This document shows positions 36,463-44,272 of a stretch of DNA of 64,000 bases, in pieces; the stretch's first letter is position 1, and each line of letters opens with the position of its first letter. Source of the stretch: Streptomyces sp. CB01580. GTDB taxonomy: Bacteria; Actinomycetota; Actinomycetes; Streptomycetales; Streptomycetaceae. The notes beneath the pieces are model-generated. The model had not been told where the DNA came from and did no database searches. It worked only from the letters and a program-made list of their open reading frames with translations. Both the position numbers and the translations under genes were made by a program. The stretch lies in contig NZ_LIXJ01000020.1 of the NCBI RefSeq assembly GCF_001905795.1, forward strand, positions 188,185 through 252,184. The letters are read 5' to 3'.

Positions 36463-37497
36463 TCAGTAGCGGTACTGCTCCCCGTCGTAGCCGTTGCCGT
36501 TGTGGTAGCCGTTCGGATACGGGGCGGGCTGGGCGGGCTGGGCGGGCTGGGCGGGCTGGGCGGGCTGGGCGGGCTGCTCCGGGGGCACGGCCGGATGCTG
36601 CTCGCCCTCGCGCTGCTGCGGCACCCAGACACCGCCCGGCGGGGTCTCGGCGTACTGCTGCTGGGCGTACGGGTCGCCGTAGCCGTCGTACGTGGCGGGA
36701 CCGCCCGCGGTGCCGGTCCCGATGTAGGGGTCGGAGTACGCGGCGTACCGCTGCTGCCCGCCCGTGCCGTAGTCGTACGGCCCGGCGAAGGAGTTCTGGC
36801 CGCTCAGGGAGTCATGACCGGTCGCGAACGCGTCCTGACCGGTCGGGAACGCCGGGTTGCCGGCGGCGAACACGTCCTGATCGGTGGCGAACGCGGCAGG
36901 GCCGGCCGGGAACGTGTCGTGGCCCGGCGCCGGGTACGCGGCGGGGTCGGTGCCGCCGTTGTACGCGGCGTACTGCGGCTGCAGCCGCGTCTGTGCCTGG
37001 TCGTCGAGGCCGCCGCCCCGTGCCGCGCGGGAGTGATCGGAGTAGACGCCGTACTGCCCCGTGTCGTCGGGCAGCGGCTCCGGCTCGTAGACGGCGGCGG
37101 GCGAAGCATCGGCCATCGGCTGCGCGGGCACCTGCCCGTCCCGCGCCGCCTCCACGTCCGGCACTTCGAGCGTGGGTGCCGCCCTGCGGCCGCTCCGGCT
37201 CCTGCCGCCCTTCCCGCCGCGACGGCGACGGCTCTCGCCGGGGCTTCCCCCTATGGCCCAGCCGGTGGAGAAGCCGCGCCGGAAGGACAGCGTGACGTAC
37301 GTCTGACCGGTCGCGAACGCGATCGTGCCGACGACGATCACGAACCGCGACTGCACCAGGACGCCGATGATCACGCAGAGGAACCCGACGAAGGCCAGCA
37401 GTCGCCAGCGCAGGCGTGCCTTGTACTGCAGGAGCACCTCGCCGAGCAGCCACAGCGCGACGATTCCGAACGCGATGTAGAGGACCGTCCAGCCCAT
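36463..37497 (-). CDS. Membrane protein with long repetitive Gln/Tyr/Pro-rich tail
   Basis: A 344-residue protein of unknown function. Three hydrophobic segments lie in the first 70 residues (about 3-23, 32-48, 49-68). Then come FRRGFSTGWAIGG and a very basic patch (RRRRGGKGGRSRSGRRA), followed by about 235 low-complexity residues. These include loose F-A/P-T-x-x-D-x-F-A repeats, Gly/Tyr/Gln stretches and a QPA-repeat encoded by 9-bp DNA repeats. The C-terminus is QYRY. The ATG at 37497 follows GGAGGGGG. The tail is probably cytoplasmic and disordered. Confidence 0.75.
   Translation of the reverse strand: MGWTVLYIAFGIVALWLLGEVLLQYKARLRWRLLAFVGFLCVIIGVLVQSRFVIVVGTIAFATGQTYVTLSFRRGFSTGWAIGGSPGESRRRRGGKGGRSRSGRRAAPTLEVPDVEAARDGQVPAQPMADASPAAVYEPEPLPDDTGQYGVYSDHSRAARGGGLDDQAQTRLQPQYAAYNGGTDPAAYPAPGHDTFPAGPAAFATDQDVFAAGNPAFPTGQDAFATGHDSLSGQNSFAGPYDYGTGGQQRYAAYSDPYIGTGTAGGPATYDGYGDPYAQQQYAETPPGGVWVPQQREGEQHPAVPPEQPAQPAQPAQPAQPAQPAPYPNGYHNGNGYDGEQYRY
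36522..36575. repeat. Six 9-bp tandem repeats (GGGCGGGCT)
   Basis: Six perfect copies inside the preceding gene encode Gln-Pro-Ala repeats in its tail. Copy number is likely variable between strains. Confidence 0.9.
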
Positions 37498-37546
37498 GCC
37501 CGCCCCCTCCTACGGCCACCGCCCGGGTCATGGCGGGTACGGCCGG

Positions 37547-38464
37547 TCACAACTGCTTGTGCAGTCCGAGATTCTCGTGGATCTCGAGCGTCGCGGTCGA
37601 GTTGTTGAGCGTGATGAAGTGCAGTCCGGGCACACCTTCGGAAAGCAGCCTCGCGCAGAACTCCGTTGCGAAGTCGATACCAATGGAGCGTACAGCCGCG
37701 GGATCGTCCTTGACCGCGAGGATCCGTTCTTTCAGCGACGAGGGGAAAGAGGCGTTGCTGAGCTGTGCGAACCGGTCGAGCTGTTTGACGCTGGTCAGCG
37801 GCATGACCTCGGGAATGATCGGGGTTTCGCAACCCGCAGCGACCACCCGGTCACGCATGCGCACATAATCGTCGGGATTGAAGAACATCTGGGTGATCGC
37901 ATAATCGGCACCGGCACGGCACTTGTCCACGAAATGCCGGATGTCGGTGTCCCAGTCGCTCGAACGCGGGTGCATCTCGGGGAATGCCGCGACCCCGACA
38001 CAGAAATCACCGGATTCCTTGATGAGCCGGACCAGATCGGCCGCGTACCGCACGCCCCGCGGGTGCTCGACCCATTCGGCCATCGGGTCGCCGGGCGGGT
38101 CCCCGCGCACGGCGAGGATGTTCCGGATCCCGGCGTCGGCGTACTGCCCGACCATGTTGCGCAGCTCGGCGACGGAGTGGTTGACCGCGGTGAGGTGCGC
38201 GACCGGGGTGAGGGTGGTGTCGGCGGCGATCTCCTGCGTGGCCTTGACCGTCCCCGCCCGGGTGGAGCCGCCGGCGCCGTACGTCACGGAGACGAAGCTC
38301 GGCCGCACCGCCTCGACGCGGCGCAGGGCGTTCCAGAGGTTGCGTTCGCCCTTCTCGGTCTTGGGCGCCCAGAACTCGAAGGAGTACGAGGGCTTGCCGG
38401 TCGCGAGGAGTTCACGCACCGTGGGCGCGTGATCCGTCCTGGTGGTAGGTGTGCCAAGGGCCAT
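37547..38464 (-). CDS. metF: Methylenetetrahydrofolate reductase
   Basis: FAD enzyme reducing 5,10-methylene-THF to 5-methyl-THF for methionine synthesis. The 305-residue TIM-barrel protein has SFEFWAPKT near residue 28 (catalytic Glu region), VSVTYGAGGSTR, NILAVRGDPP, and ITQMFFNPDDY near 185. There is no riboswitch upstream. The ATG at 38464 lacks a ribosome site; TAACCT lies 6 bases upstream, suggesting a leaderless mRNA. It is divergent from nothing and lies 142 bases after the thiE stop on the same strand. Confidence 0.96.
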   Translation of the reverse strand: MALGTPTTRTDHAPTVRELLATGKPSYSFEFWAPKTEKGERNLWNALRRVEAVRPSFVSVTYGAGGSTRAGTVKATQEIAADTTLTPVAHLTAVNHSVAELRNMVGQYADAGIRNILAVRGDPPGDPMAEWVEHPRGVRYAADLVRLIKESGDFCVGVAAFPEMHPRSSDWDTDIRHFVDKCRAGADYAITQMFFNPDDYVRMRDRVVAAGCETPIIPEVMPLTSVKQLDRFAQLSNASFPSSLKERILAVKDDPAAVRSIGIDFATEFCARLLSEGVPGLHFITLNNSTATLEIHENLGLHKQL

Positions 38465-38470
38465 ATGGGC

Positions 38471-38476
38471 AGGTTA
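38471..38476 (-). promoter_or_regulatory. -10 hexamer for a probable leaderless metF mRNA
   Basis: On the minus strand TAACCT lies 6 bases before the metF ATG; no ribosome site is seen. Confidence 0.5.
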
Positions 38477-38606
38477 ACCAGAGCGCGCGGACCGCAGGAC
38501 CAGACCAGCGCCAAATGTCCGGATTGAACGTTTCTTTGTCCATCCTTCGGACATTCGGCCGTCCACGCTCCGGCACGGTCCCGGACCACGCCCGGCACGG
38601 GGCCGG

Positions 38607-39260
38607 TCACGCCTCCGCGCGGGCCCGGATCCTTCCGGCGAGGTCGGCGGTGGCCGCCGCGGGATCGTCGGCCTCGGTGATCGCCCGTACGACGACCACC
38701 CGGCGCGCCCCGGCGTCCAGCACCTCGTCGAGGTTGCCCGCGCCGATCCCGCCGATGGCGAACCAGGGGCGCCGGGTGCCGAGCGAGGCCGCGTACCGCA
38801 CGAGGTCGAGGCCCGGGGCGGACCGGCCGGGCTTGGTCGGGGTGGGCCAGCAGGGGCCGGTGCAGAAGTAGTCGACTCCGGGCTGGGCCACGGCCGCGTC
38901 GACCTCGGACCGGGCGTGGGTGGAGCGGCCGATCAGCACGTCGTCACCGAGGACGGCGCGGGCCGCGGGGACCGGCAGGTCGCCCTGGCCGAGGTGGAGC
39001 ACGTCGGAACGGATGGTGTGGGCCACGTCGGCCCGGTCGTTCACCGCGAGGAGCTTGCCGTGGCGCGCACAGGCGTCGGCGAGGACCGCGAGGTGTTCGA
39101 GCTCCTCGGCTGCCTCCATGCCCTTGTCGCGCAGCTGGACGATGTCGACCCCGGCGGCGAGGACGGCGTCGAGGAAGGCCGGGAGGTCTCCCTGGCGCCT
39201 GCGGGCGTCCGTGCACAGGTAGAGCCGGGCGTCGGACAGCTGCGCGCGAGGCGTGGACAT
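38607..39260 (-). CDS. thiE: Thiamin-phosphate synthase
   Basis: Couples hydroxymethylpyrimidine pyrophosphate and thiazole phosphate to thiamin monophosphate. The 217-residue TIM barrel shows ARLYLCTDA, VDIVQLRDKGME (pyrophosphate-site QLRDK), LAVNDRADVA, VLHLGQGDLP, IGRSTHARSE, VDYFCTGPCWPTPTKPG and FAIGGIGAGN. The ATG at 39260 has GGGGGGAA 7 bases upstream. It is on the opposite strand from the thiOSG operon about 2.6 kb away and has no riboswitch of its own. Confidence 0.95.
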   Translation of the reverse strand: MSTPRAQLSDARLYLCTDARRRQGDLPAFLDAVLAAGVDIVQLRDKGMEAAEELEHLAVLADACARHGKLLAVNDRADVAHTIRSDVLHLGQGDLPVPAARAVLGDDVLIGRSTHARSEVDAAVAQPGVDYFCTGPCWPTPTKPGRSAPGLDLVRYAASLGTRRPWFAIGGIGAGNLDEVLDAGARRVVVVRAITEADDPAAATADLAGRIRARAEA

Positions 39261-39305
39261 GGTGCGGTTCCCCCCGAAAGAGCGTGAACGGTGATCGGAG
39301 CGGCT

Positions 39306-39335
39306 CGGGGTGCGGGCCGTACGGCCCGCACCCCG
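39306..39335 (-). terminator. Perfect palindromic hairpin upstream of thiE
   Basis: A 30-bp perfect palindrome: CGGGGTGCGGGCCGT (39306-39320) is followed by its reverse complement. It can end transcription from the minus-strand Rv2175c-type gene before thiE. The remaining 39336-39536 shows no coding feature. Confidence 0.75.
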
Positions 39336-39536
39336 ACGGGCTCTCAGAACCTGTCGGGCGACCTCTGACCGGGCGGCCGCGCCCTGGCACGCACTCCCCC
39401 AAGGCCTTGAGGGCCAGGGGCCCCTCCGGCGTTGCCGAAATGCCCGCGCAGCTCCGCTACGAGAACATCCCGGCACCTTGGAATCGCACGCACCATACCG
39501 CGTCCGCATTCCGATCGAAGGTCACCCGGCAGGCTC

Positions 39537-39902
39537 TCAGACGGCAAGCGCCTGAGCGCGGCGCTTCACCTCCGTGCCGCGATTCTCGCTCAGCGCCTGG
39601 GCGGGGGTGCCCGGAAGGGTCGGGTCGGGGGTGAAGAGCCACTCCAGCATCTCTTCGTCGTTGAAGCCGTCGTCCCGCAGGAGGGTCAGGGTGCCGGAGA
39701 GGCCCTTGACCACCTTGTTGCCGGCGATGAAGGCGGCCGGCACCTGGAGGGCCCGGTTCTCACCGCGGCGTACGGCGATGAGCTGGCCCTCCTTGACCAG
39801 CTGCCGCACACGTGTCACCTCGACACCGAGCATGTCGGCGATGTCGGGGAGGTGGAGCCAGGCAGGGACGAGAGCATCGATCTTTGCGTCAATCTCGGTC
39901 AC
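39537..39902 (-). CDS. Rv2175c-family DNA-binding protein
   Basis: Small winged-helix protein of 121 residues. LPDIADMLGVEVTRVRQLVKEGQLIAVRR (about 19-47, two motifs) is the helix-turn-helix. PAAFIAGNKVVKGLSGTLTLLRDDGFNDEEMLEWLF is the C-terminal dimerisation part. The mycobacterial member Rv2175c is a DNA-binding target of a PASTA kinase, and such a kinase is encoded 4 kb away here, so phosphorylation is a reasonable guess only. The GTG at 39902 was chosen from domain boundaries; the ribosome site is weak. Confidence 0.82.
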   Translation of the reverse strand: MTEIDAKIDALVPAWLHLPDIADMLGVEVTRVRQLVKEGQLIAVRRGENRALQVPAAFIAGNKVVKGLSGTLTLLRDDGFNDEEMLEWLFTPDPTLPGTPAQALSENRGTEVKRRAQALAV

Positions 39903-40003
39903 GGGACAAGCGTGCCATCCCGGACCGACAGTCGGTAGCCGGGCCGACCGTACGGGCGGCGCCGGTACGCCGTCGGAGGGTCGGCGGCCGTGGAGTACGG
40001 GTG

Positions 40004-41266
40004 TCAGAGGGCCGTCGACTTCAGGGGTACGGAGGGGTCGGCGGCCCGCACCGGGTCGATGCGGGTACCCGCCTCGATGAGCCTGCGGCCCTGCGCCAGG
40101 TCGCGGGGGCGGCCCACGGCGAGGACCGCCACCAGGACGCCGTCGCGCAGCCAGCACACCGACCAGGCGGGGTCGGCGGGGTCGCCGCGCCACAGCAGGG
40201 TGTCGGCGCCCGCGTGGTGGCCCGCGTACTGCACGAACCGGTCGAACTGCTCGGACCAGAAGTACGGAACGGGGTCGTAGGCGGGCGGCGCCGGGTGGTC
40301 CCCACCCGCGGCCGCGACGATGTCGGCGGCGACGGTCCGGGGGCCCTGGAGCGCGTTGTCCCAGTGGTGGACGAGCAGGCGTTCGCCGTAGCGGGCGGAC
40401 GGGAACGAGGCGCAGTCGCCGACCGCGTACACGTCGGGCAGCGAGGTGCGCAGCGTGGTATCGGCGGTCACCGAGCCGTCGGGGCCGAGTGCGATGCCCG
40501 AGCCGGCCAGCCAGCCGGTGGCGGGGCGGGCGCCGATGCCGACGACGACGGCCCCGGCCGGGATCGCGCGGCCGTCCGCGAGGACCACCCGGCCCGGTTC
40601 GACGTGGTCGACCCGGGCGCCGGTGAGGAGTTCGGTGCCGCTCTCGGCGTACCAGGCGGCCATCGGGGCGGCGACCTCGGCGGGCAGCGCGCCGGCGAGC
40701 GGCCGGTCGGCGGCCTCCAGGACGGTGACCGCGCAGCCGGCGGCGCGGGCCGCGGTGGCGAACTCGGCGCCGATCCAGCCCGCGCCGACGACCACCACGT
40801 CCTGCCGCTCGTCGAGGACGGGCCGCAGCCGGGCCGCGTCGTCGAGGGTGCGCAGCAGGTGGACGCCCAAAACACCCTCGGTGCCGGGCAGGACGATGGG
40901 TTCGGCGCCGGTCGCGATCACCAGCACGTCGTAGGGAACGGGACCGGACGGGGTGTCCAGTTCGTGCGCCGCGGCCCGCAGGCCGGTGACGTCGAGGCCC
41001 AGTACCAGCTCGATGTCCAGCGCCTCGAAGTCGATGTCGAAGGCGGAGTCCTCGGCCTTGCCGAGCAGCACCGCCTTCGACAACGGGGGCCGGTCGTAGG
41101 GCTGGTGGGGTTCGGCGCCGATCACCACGACGGGGCCGGTGAAGCCCTGCTCCCGCAGGGCCACGGCCGTCTGCACACCGGCCATGCCCGCGCCGACGAC
41201 GACGACACGGCGCTCCGTGCCCGGTTCCGGGCGCTCCGACTGCTGCGACTGCTGCTGATCGCTCAC
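40004..41266 (-). CDS. NAD(P)/FAD oxidoreductase, ferredoxin-reductase-like
   Basis: A 420-residue pyridine-nucleotide-disulphide-fold enzyme. The FAD motif VVVVGAGMAGVQTAVALREQG lies near residue 20. DRPPLSKAVL is typical of rubredoxin/ferredoxin reductases. The second dinucleotide motif is VVVVGAGWIGAEFATAAR, and YAVGDCASFP is the FAD-binding ATG-like motif. The redox partner is unknown. The GTG at 41266 has TATGGT 6 bases upstream and no ribosome site (leaderless candidate). A 28-base gap separates it from the small gene upstream. Confidence 0.9.
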   Translation of the reverse strand: MSDQQQSQQSERPEPGTERRVVVVGAGMAGVQTAVALREQGFTGPVVVIGAEPHQPYDRPPLSKAVLLGKAEDSAFDIDFEALDIELVLGLDVTGLRAAAHELDTPSGPVPYDVLVIATGAEPIVLPGTEGVLGVHLLRTLDDAARLRPVLDERQDVVVVGAGWIGAEFATAARAAGCAVTVLEAADRPLAGALPAEVAAPMAAWYAESGTELLTGARVDHVEPGRVVLADGRAIPAGAVVVGIGARPATGWLAGSGIALGPDGSVTADTTLRTSLPDVYAVGDCASFPSARYGERLLVHHWDNALQGPRTVAADIVAAAGGDHPAPPAYDPVPYFWSEQFDRFVQYAGHHAGADTLLWRGDPADPAWSVCWLRDGVLVAVLAVGRPRDLAQGRRLIEAGTRIDPVRAADPSVPLKSTAL

Positions 41267-41272
41267 CCGTAC

Positions 41273-41278
41273 ACCATA
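41273..41278 (-). promoter_or_regulatory. -10 hexamer for a probable leaderless oxidoreductase mRNA
   Basis: On the minus strand TATGGT lies 6 bases before the GTG at 41266. Confidence 0.5.
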
Positions 41279-41294
41279 AACACCTGACAGACCG

Positions 41295-41639
41295 TCACGG
41301 CAGGGGGAGTTCCTCCACGGTGCTGGTGCCGCTGCCCTCCTGCGACTCCCACTCCCACCGCTCCTCCAGCCGGACCCGGCCGTCCGGGAGATCGACGACG
41401 GTGGACACGCAGTGGCCGCAGGACGTCGTTCCGTCCTGCTTGAGCTGCACGTACCGGAAGTCGAGGACGTCACCGGCGCGGGTGCCGACGAGATGGCCGC
41501 GGACCACGTCGCCGCCCTCGTACTCGGCCCAGATCCGGCCGTCCTCCTCGTGGTACGTGAAGCGGGTACGGGTACCGACCTGACCGGGTGCCTGGTCGGC
41601 GACCGGCGAGAGGACGAGTCCGTCGAGCGAACGGGCCAT
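41295..41639 (-). CDS. Small conserved protein (often labelled N-acetylglutamate synthase)
   Basis: A 114-residue beta-rich protein without signal or membrane segment. It matches a widespread family with RFTYHEEDGRIWAEYEGGDVVRGHLVG, a C-x-x-C pair (TSCGHCVSTV) and a closing RLEERWEWES. Databases often transfer the name N-acetylglutamate synthase to this family, but it is too short for known acetyltransferases and I would not accept that function. The ATG at 41639 has AAGGGAG upstream. Confidence 0.75.
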   Translation of the reverse strand: MARSLDGLVLSPVADQAPGQVGTRTRFTYHEEDGRIWAEYEGGDVVRGHLVGTRAGDVLDFRYVQLKQDGTTSCGHCVSTVVDLPDGRVRLEERWEWESQEGSGTSTVEELPLP

Positions 41640-41716
41640 GGCTCTGCTCCCTTGCCCGGGTCCGGTGGTCCCTCACCGGCGCCGGCGGTCCCTCACCGGG
41701 TCCGGTGGACGGGGTT

Positions 41717-41722
41717 TAGGGT
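41717..41722 (+). promoter_or_regulatory. Candidate -10 of the thi operon
   Basis: TAGGGT lies about 15 bases before the riboswitch core, correctly placed to start transcription just upstream of it. Confidence 0.4.
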
Positions 41723-41737
41723 GGCCACGGTAAGACA

Positions 41738-41829
41738 CTCGCGGGAGCCCGGACGCAGCGGGCTGAGAGGGAGGCTGGAGCGGCCTCCGACCGTACGAAC
41801 CTGATCCGGGTCATGCCGGCGAAGGGAGG
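41738..41829 (+). ncRNA. TPP riboswitch (THI box)
   Basis: Conserved thiamin-pyrophosphate aptamer elements occur in order: GCGGGAGCCC (P1/P2 side), GGCTGAGAGGGAG (the CUGAGA pyrimidine-sensing loop), then ACCGTACGAACCTGATCCGG and GTCATGCCGGCGAAGGGA (pyrophosphate-sensing arm). It ends about 12 bases before the thiO ATG and includes or abuts its ribosome site (AGGGAGGGG). Ligand binding would therefore likely block translation initiation. Confidence 0.95.
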
Positions 41830-41841
41830 GGCTGGACGCCC

Positions 41842-43047
41842 ATGCGTTCTTCTCATCACGAGGGCCGGTCCGCCCGGGGCGGGGGGCGGTACGACGTCCT
41901 CGTCGTCGGGGGCGGGATCATCGGCCTGGTGACCGCCTGGCGGACCGCGCAGCGCGGCCTGCGCACCGCGCTCGCCGATCCCGATCCGGGCGGCGGTGCC
42001 GCCCGCGTGGCCGCCGGGATGCTGGCCGCCGTCACCGAACTCCACTACGGCGAGGAGCTGTTGCTGGGGCTGAATCTCGCCTCGGCCGCCCGCTACCCGG
42101 CGTTCGTGGCGGAGCTGGAGGAGGCGAGCGGCCGGGACACGGGCTTTCGCGCCTGCGGCACGCTCGCCGTCGCGCTGGACTCCGACGACCGGGCCCATCT
42201 GCGGGAACTGCACGCCCTGCAACGGCGTTCGGGCCTGGAGTCGGAGTGGCTGACGGGCCGCGAGTGCCGCCGCCTGGAGCCGATGCTCGCGCCGGGCGTG
42301 CGCGGCGGGCTGCGGGTCGACGGCGATCACCAGATCGATCCGCGCCGACTGGCCGCCGCGCTGCTGACCGCGTGCGAGCGGGCCGGGGTGGTCTTCCACC
42401 GGGCCCGGGCGGAACGTCTGACGGTGGTGCGCGACCGGGCCGCCGGAATCGTGCTCGCCGGGGGCCAGGAGCTGGCCGCCGACCAGATCGTGCTCGCAGC
42501 GGGGAGTCTCAGCGGCCGGCTGCCGGGCCTGCCGGACGGGGTCGCGCCACCGGTCCGGCCGGTGAAGGGGCAGGTGCTGCGGCTGACCGTGCCCGCCCGG
42601 TACGCGCCCTTCCTCTCCCGGACGGTCCGGGCCGTGGTCCGGGGCGGCCCCCTCTATCTCGTACCGCGCGAGAACGGCGAACTGGTCGTCGGCGCCACCA
42701 GCGAGGAGATGGGCTGGGACACCACCGTCACCGCGGGCGGCGTCTACGAGCTGCTGCGGGACGCCCACGAGCTGGTGCCCGGCATCACGGAGCTGCCGCT
42801 CGTCGAGACCCGGGCCGGTCTGCGCCCCGGCTCCCCCGACAACGCCCCGTTGCTGGGCCCCACCGCGCTTCCCGGCCTCCATCTCGCGACCGGCCACCAT
42901 CGCAACGGGGTGCTGCTCACGCCCGTCACCGGAGACGTCATGGCGGCGTCGCTGGCCGACGGCGAGCTGCCCGAGGTGGCCCGCCCCTTCACCCCGTACC
43001 GCTTCTCGCCCGCCGCCGACTCCGTACGTCAGGAGCAGCCCGCATGA
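41842..43047 (+). CDS. thiO: Glycine oxidase
   Basis: FAD enzyme oxidising glycine to iminoglycine, the imine donor for thiazole assembly by ThiG. The 401-residue product has VLVVGGGIIGLVTAWRTAQRG near residue 19 (split across two FAD-binding motifs), the AAGMLAAVTEL loop, VKGQVLRL, LYLVPRENGELVVGATSEEMGWD and the C-terminal LATGHHRNGVLLTP. AGGGAGGGG precedes the ATG, and the TPP riboswitch covers this site. The stop overlaps the thiS ATG (ATGA). Confidence 0.95.
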   Translation: MRSSHHEGRSARGGGRYDVLVVGGGIIGLVTAWRTAQRGLRTALADPDPGGGAARVAAGMLAAVTELHYGEELLLGLNLASAARYPAFVAELEEASGRDTGFRACGTLAVALDSDDRAHLRELHALQRRSGLESEWLTGRECRRLEPMLAPGVRGGLRVDGDHQIDPRRLAAALLTACERAGVVFHRARAERLTVVRDRAAGIVLAGGQELAADQIVLAAGSLSGRLPGLPDGVAPPVRPVKGQVLRLTVPARYAPFLSRTVRAVVRGGPLYLVPRENGELVVGATSEEMGWDTTVTAGGVYELLRDAHELVPGITELPLVETRAGLRPGSPDNAPLLGPTALPGLHLATGHHRNGVLLTPVTGDVMAASLADGELPEVARPFTPYRFSPAADSVRQEQPA

Positions 43048-43352
43048 CCGAGCCCGCGCCCCTCGCCGACTCCGCGCCCGTCCCCTCCCCCGCCTCCTCC
43101 CCCGCCTCCGCCCCCGTCTCCGTCTCCGTCTCCGTCTCCGCCCCCGTCTCCGTCTCCGTGTCCGTGAACGGGGAGGTCCGGCTCCTCGCCGCAGGCACCG
43201 CCCTGGACGCGCTGGTCGCCGGGCTGACCTCGGCCCGCTCCGGTGTCGCGGCGGCCGTCAACGAGAGCGTCGTGCCGCGCGGGCAGTGGCCCGCCACGGC
43301 GCTGCGCGACGGAGACCGGGTCGAGATCCTGACCGCGGTCCAGGGAGGCTGA
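43044..43352 (+). CDS. thiS: ThiS sulfur-carrier protein with low-complexity N-terminal extension
   Basis: Ubiquitin-like sulfur carrier, thiocarboxylated on its C-terminal Gly-Gly and delivering sulfur to ThiG. The C-terminal 64 residues (from VSVNGEVRLL to ILTAVQGG) are a complete ThiS. They are preceded by about 38 Ala/Pro/Ser/Val residues encoded by C-rich tandem repeats. The ATG at 43044 overlaps the thiO stop and has AGGAG 8 bases upstream, while a GTG at 43158, which would give a normal ThiS, has no ribosome site. So the 102-residue form looks real. Confidence 0.9.
   Translation: MTEPAPLADSAPVPSPASSPASAPVSVSVSVSAPVSVSVSVNGEVRLLAAGTALDALVAGLTSARSGVAAAVNESVVPRGQWPATALRDGDRVEILTAVQGG
43087..43160. 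repeat. Pyrimidine-rich hexamer tandem repeats within thiS
   Basis: Repeats of CCGCCT/CTCCCC in the first half and of CCGTCT in the second encode Pro/Ala/Ser and then Val-Ser runs. Length may vary between strains. Confidence 0.8.
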
Positions 43353-43354
43353 CC

Positions 43355-44149
43355 ATGTCCGACGACCTCTTCGCCCTCGGCGACACCACGTTCGGCTCCC
43401 GGCTGATCATGGGCACGGGCGGGGCGCCCAGCCTCGATGTGCTGGAACGCTCCCTCGTCGCCTCCGGCACCGAGCTGACCACCGTCGCGATGCGCCGCCT
43501 CGACCCGACCGTGCAGGGCTCGGTGCTCTCCGTCCTGCGACGGCTCTCCATCCGTGTCCTGCCGAACACGGCGGGCTGCTTCACCGCGGGCGAGGCCGTG
43601 CTGACCGCCCGGCTGGCCCGCGAGGCCCTCGGCACCGACTGGGTCAAGCTGGAGGTGGTGGCCGACGAGCGGACCCTGCTGCCCGACCCGGTCGAGCTGC
43701 TGGACGCCGCGGAGACCCTGGTGGACGACGGTTTCACCGTGCTGCCCTACACCAACGACGACCCGGTGCTGGCCCGCCGTCTCCAGGACGTGGGCTGCGC
43801 GGCGGTGATGCCGCTCGGCTCGCCCATCGGCTCCGGTCTCGGCATCCGCAATCCGCACAACTTCCAGCTGATCGTCGAGCAGGCGCGGGTACCGGTGATC
43901 CTCGACGCGGGTGCCGGGACCGCCTCGGACGCGGCGCTGGCGATGGAGCTGGGGTGCGCGGCGGTGATGCTGGCCTCCGCCGTGACCCGGGCCCAGGAGC
44001 CCGAGCTGATGGCCGCCGCGATGCGGCACGCGGTGGCGGGCGGACGGCTGGCGTACCGGGCGGGCCGGATCCCGCGCCGACACTTCGCCGAGGCGTCGTC
44101 GCCGGTGGCGGGGCGCGCGGTGCTGGACCCGGAACGCCCGGCCTTCTGA
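43355..44149 (+). CDS. thiG: Thiazole synthase
   Basis: Forms thiazole phosphate from deoxyxylulose phosphate, iminoglycine and ThiS-thiocarboxylate. The 264-residue TIM barrel contains the Schiff-base lysine K98 in DWVKLEVVAD, the N-terminal GSRLIMGTGG, MPLGSPIGSGLGI (phosphate loop) and VILDAGAGTASDAA. The ATG lies 2 bases after the thiS stop with AGGGAGG upstream; last gene of the riboswitch-controlled operon. Confidence 0.96.
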   Translation: MSDDLFALGDTTFGSRLIMGTGGAPSLDVLERSLVASGTELTTVAMRRLDPTVQGSVLSVLRRLSIRVLPNTAGCFTAGEAVLTARLAREALGTDWVKLEVVADERTLLPDPVELLDAAETLVDDGFTVLPYTNDDPVLARRLQDVGCAAVMPLGSPIGSGLGIRNPHNFQLIVEQARVPVILDAGAGTASDAALAMELGCAAVMLASAVTRAQEPELMAAAMRHAVAGGRLAYRAGRIPRRHFAEASSPVAGRAVLDPERPAF

Positions 44150-44259
44150 CCGGGGCGCCCGGGCCCGTCGGGCCGGGGAGGCGGCGTGTCCCTGTCACGG
44201 CTCGGCTGCGGTTCGGCGCCGGGACCGTCCGGGCCGTCGGACGTGTCCGCCGCGGCTCG

Positions 44260-44265
44260 TAGACT
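44260..44265 (+). promoter_or_regulatory. -10 hexamer for a probable leaderless kinase mRNA
   Basis: TAGACT lies 7 bases before the GTG at 44273; no ribosome site is seen. Confidence 0.5.
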
Positions 44266-44272
44266 CACATCC

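Noticed and set aside
37547..39260. Riboswitch upstream of metF or thiE
   Set aside because: No SAM, SAH, cobalamin or TPP consensus elements are visible upstream of either gene; the only riboswitch seen is before thiO.
41295..41639. Annotation of the small protein as N-acetylglutamate synthase
   Set aside because: The sequence family matches entries carrying that label, but 114 residues without an acetyltransferase fold do not support the activity.
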